Made by a program: the position numbers and the translations under genes. Shown piece after piece: positions 9,362-17,963 of a DNA stretch of 45,604 bases (positions are counted from its first letter, which is position 1; each line of letters begins with the position of its first letter). Origin of the DNA: Desulfobacteraceae bacterium (lineage in GTDB: Bacteria; Desulfobacterota; Desulfobacteria; Desulfobacterales; Desulfococcaceae); the NCBI GenBank assembly GCA_011390755.1, contig JAABRU010000040.1, positions 1 through 45,604 of the forward strand, read 5' to 3'. The notes under the pieces are model-generated. The model was not told the origin of the DNA and ran no database searches. It saw only the letters and a list, made by a program, of their open reading frames with translations.

Positions 9362-9850
9362 TTATTCATCTTTAATGCCCAGCTCCGCCAGCAGCCGTTC
9401 CCGTGCACCTTCATCCTGCACCAGCTCCTGGATTTTCTTCCGGAACTGCGGTACATTGCCCAGCGGGCCTTTGAGGGATGTCAGGGCATCCCGCAGCTCC
9501 CGGAGCTGTTTGAGTTCCGGAATTTTTTGCACAACGGCATCCGGTTCAAAATCTTTCAGATTTTTGAAATCCAGATTCACACTCATCTGTGCATCCGGCT
9601 CGTCGGACAGTTTATTATCCACATTGACATTGAGTGAAAGATTCTGGGACTGCAGGACATCATTGAAATTATCTTTATCAATATTGAGTGCTTTGCGTTC
9701 CTCTACCGGGGTTTCATCTTCCTGAAGCGTAAAATCGCCCATTACCAGCACCTTCAGGGGAAGTTCCACTTCTTCTTTGGCATCTCCGGTTGCCGGTTTG
9801 TACACAATATTGACCCGCTCTTTGGGCGCAACAGAACTTTCTTTTGCCAT
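9362..9850 (-). CDS. tssB: T6SS sheath small subunit TssB (VipA)
   Basis: Partner of TssC in the contractile sheath. The 162-residue protein starts with a basic stretch and KERVNIVYKP, followed by the conserved ELPLKVLVMGDFT and a C-terminal helical region (LKQLRELRDALTSLKGPLGN, then FRKKIQ). An AGGAGG-type site lies just upstream of the ATG at 9850. It sits between tssA and tssC. A 378-base spacer with an F1-type palindrome separates it from tssA. Confidence 0.97.
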   Translation of the reverse strand: MAKESSVAPKERVNIVYKPATGDAKEEVELPLKVLVMGDFTLQEDETPVEERKALNIDKDNFNDVLQSQNLSLNVNVDNKLSDEPDAQMSVNLDFKNLKDFEPDAVVQKIPELKQLRELRDALTSLKGPLGNVPQFRKKIQELVQDEGARERLLAELGIKDE

Positions 9851-9909
9851 GTCAATCCTCCTTGTTTATGTGGCAGTGGGTCAAAAAGGCTGATGCATTA
9901 AATATCTGA

Positions 9910-10013
9910 CTGTAAGGGCGCATTGCATACGCCCGGCACGGGCGGCTCCGGTTCGTATGCAATACGCCCTTACAGAAAAAAATCAACGGATTTGACCCAC
10001 CACCGTTTATGTA
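9910..10013. repeat. F1-family hairpin with shared tail in the tssA-tssB spacer
   Basis: A stem of CTGTAAGGGCG.ATTGCATACG (9910-9930) against CGTATGCAATACGCCCTTACAG (9955-9975 in two parts) is followed by AATCAACGGATTTGACCCA. The same hairpin and tail are at 184-275. It is the main content of the 378-base gap 9851-10228. The rest of the gap, C-rich around 10060-10130, holds nothing recognised. Confidence 0.75.
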
Positions 10014-10228
10014 TTGGAAAAAGGGTAGGGGATTGGCGGGCAGGGGCAAAAAATCTTTTCCCCGCCCCCCGCTTTCGTCATTCTTTGTACTACAGCACTT
10101 TTTAAATCCGTACCCCCCCCTCATGATTTTAACAGTCTGATTTTACATGATCAGCCAACGTCATAAGGGGGTGACGAACTTACGAAGTGGTGTAGTGCCT
10201 GCAGTGTTTGATCCTTTACAGCGGAAAA

Positions 10229-11908
10229 TCAGGTCAGCCGGAGGGCCGCGGCCGGATGTAAACGGCTGATACGATCCAGCACTGCTTCGGAACACTGTTT
10301 TCCATTTTCCTCATTTTCCGGTTCCCCGTTTCGGGGGCGGAAGGTTTCATATATCTGTATCAGTGCATTCAGGGCCAGATCCGGGTCCCATATTTCAATG
10401 GCATATCTGTCCAGTTCCGCCAGTAATTCTTCGGCATGGGGTATGGCCAGTCTCGGTTTTTTCAGGTACAGCAGGAGGCGGACAAAATGAATCCGCCACA
10501 GGAGTCCGGCCCTCCGGGAATTTGTTTCTTTGCTGTGTTTCTGTAAAAGTTCCAATGCCTCCGCGGCTTTTCCCTCTTTGGCCAGGGACATGGCATCTTT
10601 ATAGATTTCAGCAATCCGTACCTGTTCCTCATCCCCGGTATTTCCGGCAGATCCGGCACTGCCTTCCGCAGATGAAACAATTTCCCGGAGCCATTCTTTT
10701 GTCTCTTCATCGGCAAAAGCTGTTCCGTCTGAAAAAGTGAGATTTTCAATGCCGGGCAGCCGTTTTACATACGCGGCCGTTTCCTCTTCCACAACTTTCT
10801 GTGCGGCCGTATGGCCCAGATGCATGAGAGATTCGGCAACATAGCGGCTCAGATCTGTCCAGAACAGATACTGTCCCACCCGGCTTTCCGCGGATTCCAG
10901 AAGAGCAGAAAAATTTCCCCTTTCATACAGACCGCGCAGGGCTTCTTTTTCCTGATCCATTGGGGGAGGCAGATGGGTTTCCCCCTTCCGGGCCGGGGGC
11001 AGTGTTTTGATATTCAGCCAGGCACTGATGCGGTTTAGGCGATAAGATGTTGGATCGGAAGGGTTTTTCTGCATCAGCAGGGTTGCTGCCCTGCGAAGCA
11101 TATCCAACCCTCTTCTGAGTATCTGCTCCGGTTCGCCCTGTAAATCTTCCGCATTTTCGGCAGGGGCGGTTTTCGGGGGCGCGGGGGGCGGGGGGGCTTT
11201 TTTGATTTCAGCAGATTCGGCTTCAGGGGCTTTTTCCGGGGCAGAATCTTTTTCAGATTCTGTCCGTGCAGCTTCGCCTCCGTTTTCTGCCAAAGCTGCG
11301 GTTTCCGTTTCCGGTGCAGATGCTTCTTCCGATTTTTCCGGTGCCGGGATTTCCGGTTCGGGTTTGGGAATAATGGCAATTGCATCCAGGCGGTTTCTCA
11401 ACTGGTGCAGCAGAGGGGCATCATCCAGATTCTGCGCCAGAAAATCATCCAGTCCCTGCAGTTCCGCCATGAGGGATATTTTGTCTTCTTCTTCCAGGGC
11501 CGTATCTTCCGGAAAACTGTCTATCGCGGTCAGCAGTTTTTCCAGCCACCAGTCCAGTGCGTTGATTCTTGCTTTTTTTCTTTTCTTCGGAGGGAAAAGA
11601 CTGTCCCAGAAATTTTCAATAATGCCCCGGTACATGATCATGAGCGGCGGCAGCATTTCCGCTCCCCTGCTGTTCAGCACTGCCACAAAAAGGTAACTGG
11701 CGATCAGGATATTTTTGGTTTTTTCCCGAAGAAGTTCTTCGGCCAGTTTTGCAATTTTATTCCAGTCTATCCCCCCCTGACTGGTGGGGGAAGCCAGTTT
11801 TTCAATTTCGGAAAGCAGGTCTTCATATACCGGGTCATAGCGTACATCTTCTCCGGAAGGCATGTCCTGCCGGATGGGATTTTTCCCTAATTCAGTAATA
11901 TCTGACAT
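10229..11908 (-). CDS. tssA: T6SS cap/assembly protein TssA
   Basis: TssA recruits baseplate and sheath components and caps the growing sheath. The N-terminal ImpA domain is evident: YDPVYEDLLSEIEKL, then YRGIIENFWDSLFPPKKRKKARINALDWW in parts (about residues 15-125). A Pro/Ala/Glu-rich linker at about 190-260 is followed by a VasJ-like C-terminal helical domain. At 559 residues it is at the long end of the family because of the linker. It is first in the tss gene order and preceded by 1.6 kb without genes, so a promoter for the cluster probably lies there. An AGGA element sits upstream of the ATG at 11908. Confidence 0.9.
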   Translation of the reverse strand: MSDITELGKNPIRQDMPSGEDVRYDPVYEDLLSEIEKLASPTSQGGIDWNKIAKLAEELLREKTKNILIASYLFVAVLNSRGAEMLPPLMIMYRGIIENFWDSLFPPKKRKKARINALDWWLEKLLTAIDSFPEDTALEEEDKISLMAELQGLDDFLAQNLDDAPLLHQLRNRLDAIAIIPKPEPEIPAPEKSEEASAPETETAALAENGGEAARTESEKDSAPEKAPEAESAEIKKAPPPPAPPKTAPAENAEDLQGEPEQILRRGLDMLRRAATLLMQKNPSDPTSYRLNRISAWLNIKTLPPARKGETHLPPPMDQEKEALRGLYERGNFSALLESAESRVGQYLFWTDLSRYVAESLMHLGHTAAQKVVEEETAAYVKRLPGIENLTFSDGTAFADEETKEWLREIVSSAEGSAGSAGNTGDEEQVRIAEIYKDAMSLAKEGKAAEALELLQKHSKETNSRRAGLLWRIHFVRLLLYLKKPRLAIPHAEELLAELDRYAIEIWDPDLALNALIQIYETFRPRNGEPENEENGKQCSEAVLDRISRLHPAAALRLT

Positions 11909-12226
11909 GATACAATCCTGATTGTTCGTGGAAGAAAAGTCTTCGTATTTTTCCCCGATTCATCAGGGGAAGAGTTGAAAGGCGGAAAAAATACCCCGGC
12001 AGCGGCACCTGCAGGATAAATTCAGCAGATTGAAAAAAATGCAAAAGGAGTGCCGGAGCGGAATTCCGGCAGTGTTCCCGCCGGGCGGAAATTTTGCTTC
12101 CTTTCACTCCGGTCCGTTTCTGCAATAGGGAATTTCTGCCTGCTGAAAATCAATAATTTCAATCGATTATATACCAAGTGCCGTTGCAGGGATAAGCAGT
12201 TGCAATTTTATACCTTTCTTTTATCA

Positions 12227-12362
12227 CAATGGTTCGGTAATTTTTTCTGATTTGCAGAACATAAAAATTTAACTATCTGAAATCATTAAATCCGAATGTT
12301 TTATTTGAGTATTATAACTTGCTGAAATTATTCATACCGATTTTTTTTACCGAATTGTTGTT
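12227..12362. repeat. Inverted-repeat element, family F10
   Basis: Ends CAATGGTTCGGTAATTTTTT and TTTTTTTTACCGAATTGTTG are inverted repeats. A shorter copy with the same ends is at 33261-33345 (GTTCGGTATTTTTT / AATTTTTTACCGAACT). The inner CTGAAATTATT is also shared. Confidence 0.7.
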
Positions 12363-12477
12363 ATCATGGATTCGGCAAATATATGCCGTTATGTAAAAGA
12401 TTCGGGTTTACTTTCATCAGAGAAAATTCCGGTCCGTCCGGCTTTCCGTTGATACCGATGAGCGGAAATCTTTTAAC

Positions 12478-12613
12478 CTGAATTATTCACAAATCCGTTT
12501 TTTGCAGTAAATACAGGAAGACACAAAAAGACTGCGTTTTGCAGTCGTATTTTCGTATAAGCAAATTAATCAGCAGTTTATCTTCCGGGGACTAAAACGT
12601 GTGAATAATGCAG
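12478..12613. mobile_element. 136-bp MITE-like element, family F2
   Basis: Ends CTGAATTATTCACA and TGTGAATAATGCAG are 13/14 inverted repeats. A second copy of 135 bp at 33827-33961 matches along its length (for example TACAGGAAGACACAAA and GACTAAAACGTGTGAATAAT). No ORF is present. Near-constant length in two distant copies points to a defined transposable unit. Confidence 0.85.
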
Positions 12614-12809
12614 CTTACGTATCGGTACAGAATTCCTTTCATGTTAGCAGATTAAAATTTAAATGATTTTCTGTATAATTGCAAGAATTATTTGGAACAG
12701 GGCAATAAAATACATGTCATTCATTTAATAATCCAAATTCCGAAAAAAGGAGCATTTTTTTACCGCAGTATTGAAATACAGTGCATGATTAAGCTCAGTG
12801 CTGCTGCCT

Positions 12810-12850
12810 TAGGAACCTGCCCGAAAACCTCCGAAGCAGATTTTTAAATC
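12810..12850. repeat. Partial copy of repeat family F8
   Basis: GAACCTGCCCGAAAACCTCCGA followed by AGATTTTTAAATCCGGTGG (two adjacent segments) matches the complement of the F8 copy at 44170-44262. The other end was not found. Confidence 0.55.
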
Positions 12851-13073
12851 CGGTGGAAAGGGGGGCATGTAACATATTCTTTGAGAAAGGGGTGCGAAAA
12901 TTATTTTTCGCCCGCGCTCCGAAGGAACCCTGGTGAAAGACCGCTCCGCCCGGCTTTCGCACTCCGGGTTTCTCTGAATAAAATACTGAATATAATCAGT
13001 ATGAAACAATTTTCTCAACGGTTATGCCGCATTATACTGTAACTGCCTGATTTTTGCTTGCTGCCCCGATACA

Positions 13074-13405
13074 GTGCTTTGTTTCACTTAAAATTGTGCA
13101 GGTATTTCGGAGCAGAACATCCGAATGCCGGGTTACGCTTCGCTAAACCGACCTGCAATTTTACTGAACCTGTGCAGGCAAAATCTTATGATTGAACAAA
13201 AAATACAATATTATCATGCTGTTGAATCTTTAAAAGTTTCCAAATTTACAAATCTTTAACATATTGAAATTACAACATATCCAAAAATAATCATTTGGAT
13301 AAATATAGACATAATATATTATTGTTTCAGGTAGTTAAAATGATTAAACCGCAAAATAGCTGCGCAAGTTCAGAATTTTAAATGAAACAGAGCAATAGTT
13401 TTTAA
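13074..13405. repeat. Long, diverged F4 element
   Basis: The left end AGTGCTTTGTTTCACTTAAA (13074) and right end TTTTAAATGAAACAGAGCA (about 13375-13395) are the F4 ends seen at 24102-24182 and 43554-43654. This copy is longer because other sequence lies between the ends, including a GGGTTACGCTTCGCTAAACC segment related to the GTAGGGTG palindromes. Confidence 0.55.
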
Positions 13406-13520
13406 GATAATTATTTTGGGGTAGGTTGGGGTGAACGCAGTGAACCCCGGTATACTGAATCTGCCGGGCTTCGTTTTTCACCCCGGCCTGCAGAAAACCC
13501 CAAAAATATTTTCTTAAACA
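13398..13520. repeat. Palindrome downstream of the RsbW-like gene
   Basis: Arms TTTTTAAGATAATTATTTTGG and CCAAAAATATTTTCTTAAA enclose GGTTGGGGTGAACGCAGTG. It could end transcription of the minus-strand regulatory genes, but the arms are imperfect and no simple terminator shape is seen. Confidence 0.5.
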
Positions 13521-13539
13521 CGATAGGTGGCAACGCGGG

Positions 13540-13959
13540 TCATTTCTTTTGTTTCAGAATCATTCGCAGTAAATTTTTCTCGTTTTCCCGCCGGTAATAC
13601 AGTTCATCCGTAAATTTTTTTATAATATAAATCCCTAATCCTCCCACTTCCCGATCTTTTATGCCGGAGGAGAGATGCGGATCTTTTTTTTCAAGAATAT
13701 TAAAAGGAGTGCCGCTGTCCTCAATTTCAATGATCAGATCATCTGAGATATCTTTCATGCATGTTACCCGGATATTTCCCTTTGTATCCGGGTAAGCATA
13801 TCGGATAATATTTACAATGGCTTCTTCCGCAGCTACGGAAATCCTGCTGATGATCCGGGAGCTGAAACCCTGCTTTGCTGCGGAATCCGCAACAGATGTG
13901 ATCAGTGCCAGGAGATTGCCGAAATCTGCCGGAAGTGTAATCTGAGACAGAATCTCCAT
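13540..13959 (-). CDS. RsbW/SpoIIAB-like anti-sigma factor serine kinase
   Basis: GHKL-type ATPase domain of the anti-sigma factor kinase family. In partner-switching systems such kinases bind a sigma factor or other target and phosphorylate a STAS antagonist. Visible boxes are the N-box VAAEEAIVNIIRYAY, the G1-type IEIEDSGTPFN and the G2-type GGLGIYIIKK. The ATG at 13959 is preferred because it follows the STAS stop codon by one base, giving 139 residues; an upstream in-frame start would overlap the STAS gene. The target is unknown. Tight linkage to the STAS gene and proximity to T6SS genes suggest control of secretion or of the envelope genes upstream. Confidence 0.9.
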   Translation of the reverse strand: MEILSQITLPADFGNLLALITSVADSAAKQGFSSRIISRISVAAEEAIVNIIRYAYPDTKGNIRVTCMKDISDDLIIEIEDSGTPFNILEKKDPHLSSGIKDREVGGLGIYIIKKFTDELYYRRENEKNLLRMILKQKK

Positions 13960-13960
13960 G

Positions 13961-14293
13961 CTATAACTGCTCCAGGGCCTCTTCTTCTGTATCAAAAACA
14001 CTGAAAATTGAATAAAACCCGGTTATTTTAAAAACTTCTTCCACCACCCCGTGCAGACCGACAATAGATATTTTTCCGTTTTTCGCCATCAGTTTTTTGG
14101 TGGCCTTCATAACAAAACCGAGTCCGGCACTGCTGATATACTGCAGTTCACTCAGATTCAGAATTATCCTGTTTTTTCCCAAACGGATCTGCTCTTCCAG
14201 TGTTTTATCCAGCTCAAAGGCATTGTCTGCATGCATATTGCCTTTGACTGTGATAACCGCTGTATTTTTTATTTCTTTGATTTCAAGTTCCAT
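13961..14293 (-). CDS. STAS-domain anti-anti-sigma factor (SpoIIAA/RsbV-like)
   Basis: 110-residue single STAS domain. The phosphorylation site region reads LQYISSAGLGFV, with the serine pair in the position phosphorylated in SpoIIAA and RsbV. Other family elements are AVITVKGNMHADNAFELDKTL in parts and ISIVGLHGVVEEVFKITGF in parts. It is the expected substrate of the adjacent kinase, one base away. No SpoIIE-type phosphatase is in the window, so the switch is incomplete here. Confidence 0.92.
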   Translation of the reverse strand: MELEIKEIKNTAVITVKGNMHADNAFELDKTLEEQIRLGKNRIILNLSELQYISSAGLGFVMKATKKLMAKNGKISIVGLHGVVEEVFKITGFYSIFSVFDTEEEALEQL

Positions 14294-14364
14294 TCATACC
14301 TCTCTGTATTGCAGATGAAGATTTTTCGGAAAAAATAAGTATCCGGCCCTAAAATTTTTCCATG

Positions 14365-14399
14365 CAGACTTCCGAAGTTTTGGAAACTTCGGAAGTCTG
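14365..14399 (-). terminator. Perfect 16-bp hairpin between the barrel-protein and STAS genes
   Basis: CAGACTTCCGAAGTTT pairs perfectly with its complement across a 3-base loop. It lies 66 bases beyond the stop of the barrel gene on the minus strand. Only a short T-run (TTTT, about ten bases on) follows, so it is an imperfect intrinsic terminator or a processing/stability hairpin. Confidence 0.55.
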
Positions 14400-14465
14400 T
14401 ATTCCGGAACTTCCGATCCGTCATTTACAAAGTATCAGCAGATCGAAAATTTATTGGGAAGTCCC

Positions 14466-15059
14466 CTAAAATCTGAAAATCACACCCAGTTGCAGGACAA
14501 TGCCGGAAATATCCAGTTCTTCATTCCGCACAGCATTATTTCCGCTTTCCACATCAAAGGATGCATCAAAATAATCCAGGGATGCGGCAAAAGAAAAAGG
14601 TTTGGTTCCGGCAGTAAAGCAGAGACCGGCCACAAAACCTGTTGTGTCAGAAAGCGAAACATCGGTTTCTCCGTCCCAGTCCATGTCATATGCCATAATC
14701 CCCACATGAGGCCCCAGCGTCATTACCTCGCTGGGAAGTTTCAGACGAAGGGCAATATCCCCTCCGTATACCATGCCGGTAAAAGAGGAATTGTAGAGAT
14801 AACCGATATTTCCGGTCAGATCAAGAAAATACTGGGGCGCCTCCCATCCGATACCGGCATTCAGGGTGGCAATATTGCTGATATAACCGTCAATTTCCTC
14901 ACTGATACGGCCATCGCTCACCCTGTGGCCGTCCGCATCCGGACTGTACAGGAAAACCCCCGGATTCAGCCCCGCAATAAAATTCATACCCGCGAAACTG
15001 TTCAGGGGAATCAGCAGCAGAGAAAAAAGACACAGAAGGGAAAAGAGATTTTTTTTCAT
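14466..15059 (-). CDS. Small outer-membrane beta-barrel protein (hypothetical)
   Basis: 197 residues from the ATG at 15059, which has AAAGGTGGG upstream; the longer ORF start adds nine residues of poor context. An N-terminal signal peptide (KKNLFSLLCLFSLLLIP, cleavage near NSFA-G) is followed by alternating hydrophobic and polar strands and a terminal phenylalanine (LQLGVIFRF), the usual signature of an outer-membrane barrel. Size suggests eight strands. No named family is recognised. It follows the two lipoprotein genes on the same strand, suggesting a shared envelope role. Confidence 0.7.
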   Translation of the reverse strand: MKKNLFSLLCLFSLLLIPLNSFAGMNFIAGLNPGVFLYSPDADGHRVSDGRISEEIDGYISNIATLNAGIGWEAPQYFLDLTGNIGYLYNSSFTGMVYGGDIALRLKLPSEVMTLGPHVGIMAYDMDWDGETDVSLSDTTGFVAGLCFTAGTKPFSFAASLDYFDASFDVESGNNAVRNEELDISGIVLQLGVIFRF

Positions 15060-15118
15060 GAACCCACCTTTCTCATAATGATACATTAATAAAAATCAGC
15101 CATTATTTTAAATGATTG

Positions 15119-15637
15119 TCAAAATCCCGGAAGACAGGAGGGAACCCAGGACCAGTCTGCCCTGCCCGGGGTCAGAGAACTCGGCATCACCAGGATTTTT
15201 ACCCTGCTTTCCGCGGATTCATCCAGAATGATCTGCTGGGAATAGGGATTGTTCACATCTTTGAAGTCTGCAAAAATAATCAGAAATTTTGTATTTTCCA
15301 TCCACAGGGGATTCAGTTTCACCTGTATCTCCTCCCCGCCTTTGAGACTCAGGGTCTGCTTTTCTTCCCATTTTTCCCGCTCAATATGGTTAAACCACTG
15401 ATCCGGCCCCAGGGAAATCACTTCTCCGGGCATATGAAATCGCTGGATATAGATAATGTCCACGGGCAGCAGCATCCCCTGATTGATACGCCTGTCACAG
15501 GAAAATGTAATGCTTTCTGTCTGAATCAGACCGTAATCAATCACCTCTTTTTCTGCTGACGCGCAGGATAAGACATAAAAAGAAAATAAGAGCAGCAGGA
15601 AGAATTGCATGGTTGTTTTTTTCCGGGGGATTTTCAT
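15119..15637 (-). CDS. Lipoprotein, TssJ-like (paralogue of the next gene)
   Basis: 172 residues with a lipoprotein signal (FFLLLLFSFYVLSC, modified Cys25). The mature part contains INQGMLLPVDIIYIQ, SLGPDQWFNHIEREKW, LKGGEEIQVKL and FLIIFADFKD. The order (short strand, LPV-IY segment, acidic/aromatic WF segment, glycine turn, FxxFxD strand) resembles TssJ (SciN), the outer-membrane lipoprotein of the T6SS membrane complex. The similarity is distant and is my inference. The adjacent lipoprotein shares the same blocks, so the pair arose by tandem duplication. Confidence 0.6.
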   Translation of the reverse strand: MKIPRKKTTMQFFLLLLFSFYVLSCASAEKEVIDYGLIQTESITFSCDRRINQGMLLPVDIIYIQRFHMPGEVISLGPDQWFNHIEREKWEEKQTLSLKGGEEIQVKLNPLWMENTKFLIIFADFKDVNNPYSQQIILDESAESRVKILVMPSSLTPGRADWSWVPSCLPGF

Positions 15638-15662
15638 GAAAATGCTCCGTCAGAATATGGAA

Positions 15663-16133
15663 TTAATGGTATAAGGATTCTGCCCCGATCCATATCACTT
15701 CTTTTTCTTTGGCATCCGTAGTCAGAATCACCTGCTGGGCTTCCGCTTCTTTCACCTGAAAAAAAGATGTAAAAATAACAAGGGATTTGCAGTCAGGCGG
15801 TTTTGTAAGCCGGAGCAGATAATCCTGACCGCTGCGCAGCATAAAGGTTTCTTTAAAAGGCCATTTCTCTCTTTCTTTTGAATCAAACCAGGCATCCGGC
15901 CCGATGGCAGTAATCTGTTTCAGGTCATCATCCGCTGTCACATAAATCAGTTCCGCTGGCAGCAGCATTCCGCTGTTAATATATTTATCACATTTGAATA
16001 AAATACTTTTTGTTTCGTTCCGGGGCGGCGGGGGATCGGACGAAAACAGCCCGCAGGAAAGCAGCAGCACTGCCGCAGGAAAAATAACAATTTTACGGAT
16101 TTCCGTTTTTTTCAGAGACAGCATTGCAAACAT
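15663..16133 (-). CDS. Lipoprotein, TssJ-like (tandem paralogue)
   Basis: 156 residues with a lipobox (VLLLSC, Cys27) followed by a short Pro-rich linker. The mature domain parallels the downstream gene: INSGMLLPAELIYV, AIGPDAWFDSKEREKW, LRSGQDYLLRL and LVIFTSFFQV. A TssJ role is possible but unproven. The gap of 25 bases to the next gene on each side indicates one transcription unit. A start at the second ATG, three codons in, is also possible. Confidence 0.6.
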   Translation of the reverse strand: MFAMLSLKKTEIRKIVIFPAAVLLLSCGLFSSDPPPPRNETKSILFKCDKYINSGMLLPAELIYVTADDDLKQITAIGPDAWFDSKEREKWPFKETFMLRSGQDYLLRLTKPPDCKSLVIFTSFFQVKEAEAQQVILTTDAKEKEVIWIGAESLYH

Positions 16134-16157
16134 TATTTTCGGAGTGCCCCTTCCGTA

Positions 16158-17645
16158 TCAGTGAAAAAACAGTTTCATATCTTTAATATATTCGGAAACC
16201 GTTTCCTGAAAATTTCTGAGTTCATTCAGTTCATGCAGAAGATTTTCATCCGGTCCGGATTCCGGAACGCAGTTTTCCCTTTCCCTCTCTTTTTTTCCTT
16301 TCAGAAAAGCAGTAAAAGAAAAAGGGGCGGAAGATTTTTCTTCTTTTTCTGTTTCCGGTTTTCTGTTTGCCGTTTCCCGGATGCTTTCTATTATCTTTTC
16401 TGTTATCCGCATATTTTCCGGCAGACTGTTTTCAATCCGCTGCTGTTTCTTTTTCATTGTGCGGTGCCAGTGGAAATAGCGGGAGGAAATCAGACTTTTT
16501 TCATTTTTCTGCATTTCTTTGAAAAATACAATGTCTCTTAAAAACTGCTCTTTGATATAACTGTCATCAAATCCCGATGATTTGACATAACCGGTCTGCG
16601 TCAGAATCAGACCGTTGCGCACAATGCTGTCTTCTTCCCATTCTTCCAGAAAGATATCCTGTTTTTTATCTGCATAGCGGTAGGCAAGCAGTGTATTCAA
16701 AGCTGTCAGGCCGTGGGCAAAACGGCAGCGCGTCAGTTCTTCTGCTGTTGCCGGGTCCAGGTACATTTTCCGGATTTCATTGGGCCAGTTCCGCTGCATT
16801 TCCCTGTTAAACAGGACAAATTCTTTTTTGAGTTTGGTATAGGCATCACTGCCTGTAATTCTGCTTTCCGTATGGTGCGCCCCGTAATGCAGATAGGCCA
16901 GCACATTGATGTTTTCCAGAATTTCGCCGGTCTGAAAACTCAGGATATTTTTAATAATATTGGCCCATACATAGGGGAGCAGATCTTCGGGGTGTTCCCC
17001 CAGCTGCAGGGCGGAATTATGCAGCCCCCGAATCAGCAGCAGTTCTTTGAGTTTCATAAAGAAATCCGAAAGAATGCCGTATGCGGTATCCCGGACAGGA
17101 TAAAGATAGCCCGTGCGGATAATTTCCGAATCCAGTATATTGTCCAGCAGTTTTTTCAGCAAAGGGGTTTTTTTTATCTGGTCCCGGCTGCAGGACATGG
17201 CCAGAATGCTTTCCATGTCCTGATCTGAAAAAATTTCTTCTTTATATTGCAATGATTTTTCATACCACTGGGGAAAATCGGACAATTCGGATTTGATAAA
17301 AAACTGCTTTCCCTCATCCCAGAAAGAATAGAAACGTTCGGTGTAGACATGCAGCACCGAAACTGCCGCGGGGGGAAGATAGTGCTTTAATCCGGGATAT
17401 GCGGCCCTTTGCCGGGCTCTTTCTGCCAGCAGTCTGTCTCCGCTGATTTCGGCAATCTGTGTGACTTTCTGAATAAACAAATCTTCCGGGCATGTTGCGG
17501 TGTGGACTTTCTGCGCGGTTTCTTCATCCAGTTCCGCTCCGAATGCCTCGGCTGCCAGCTGCAGATCGGCTTTTATCAGATTTCGGATACGCCGTTCCCG
17601 GAGGGCATGATTGATTTTTGGGGAAGATGGTGATAATTCCGACAT
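16158..17645 (-). CDS. Hypothetical 495-aa cytoplasmic protein at the head of the lipoprotein operon
   Basis: I do not recognise a family. No signal peptide or membrane segment is visible. The protein is predicted to be largely helical and rich in Lys, Glu and aromatic residues, with a charged low-complexity stretch near residues 415-465 (ETEKEEKSSAP, then KGKKERERE) before a short C-terminal helix. A central segment reads AYLHYGAHHTESRITG. It is 25 bases upstream of the first lipoprotein gene and probably co-transcribed with it. The association with TssJ-like lipoproteins, a STAS/kinase pair and the T6SS cluster suggests a secretion-related role, but the sequence alone does not show one. Confidence 0.65.
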   Translation of the reverse strand: MSELSPSSPKINHALRERRIRNLIKADLQLAAEAFGAELDEETAQKVHTATCPEDLFIQKVTQIAEISGDRLLAERARQRAAYPGLKHYLPPAAVSVLHVYTERFYSFWDEGKQFFIKSELSDFPQWYEKSLQYKEEIFSDQDMESILAMSCSRDQIKKTPLLKKLLDNILDSEIIRTGYLYPVRDTAYGILSDFFMKLKELLLIRGLHNSALQLGEHPEDLLPYVWANIIKNILSFQTGEILENINVLAYLHYGAHHTESRITGSDAYTKLKKEFVLFNREMQRNWPNEIRKMYLDPATAEELTRCRFAHGLTALNTLLAYRYADKKQDIFLEEWEEDSIVRNGLILTQTGYVKSSGFDDSYIKEQFLRDIVFFKEMQKNEKSLISSRYFHWHRTMKKKQQRIENSLPENMRITEKIIESIRETANRKPETEKEEKSSAPFSFTAFLKGKKERERENCVPESGPDENLLHELNELRNFQETVSEYIKDMKLFFH

Positions 17646-17680
17646 GCGTTGTTATCCTGAAAACAGTTGCAGATGAATGT

Positions 17681-17823
17681 CAGAGCAAATCGAAAACTTT
17701 CCCCGATGCGGTTTCACGGTTGTCCCGGAGTGCAGAAACTGTATTTTTGCACCGCAGCACCTCCCGGTTCCCCTATGCAGAAATACAGTTTCTGCACTTC
17801 TCCGGAAACTCTTCGATCTGCTG
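17681..17823. repeat. Palindromic element, family F3, copy 1
   Basis: Arms CAGAGCAAATCGAAAACTTT and AAACTCTTCGATCTGCTG enclose a second palindrome (GCAGAAACTGTATTTTTGCA / TGCAGAAATACAGTTTCTGC). Copies 2 and 3 are at 18688-18830 and 23344-23481, all about 140 bp. This copy lies directly upstream of the 495-aa gene and may contain or displace its promoter. Confidence 0.8.
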
Positions 17824-17963
17824 AATATATATAAAAAACCGTCCGCCTTTTTCCATAATATTTTGTTAAAAACATTTATAGCACATTCTTAGGGAAATCG
17901 GAAAGGGGATTTTACAGTTTTTCATTATCTGCGCGGATGAAGAGGGGAATCCGGTTCGGTGGA

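Larger units (their letters stand above)
11909..13539. other. Gene-free, repeat-bearing interval upstream of tssA
   Basis: No convincing gene is seen in either strand. The stretch is AT-rich in its middle and carries the repeats listed separately at 12227-12362, 12478-12613, 12810-12850, 13074-13405 and 13398-13520. The T6SS promoter is expected near 11910-12230, but no sigma-54 (GG-N10-GC) or clear sigma-70 site could be assigned by eye. Confidence 0.6.

Noticed and set aside
12809..13018. 69-codon minus-strand ORF
   Set aside because: Composed of repeat-derived sequence, with no ribosome binding site and no recognisable domain.
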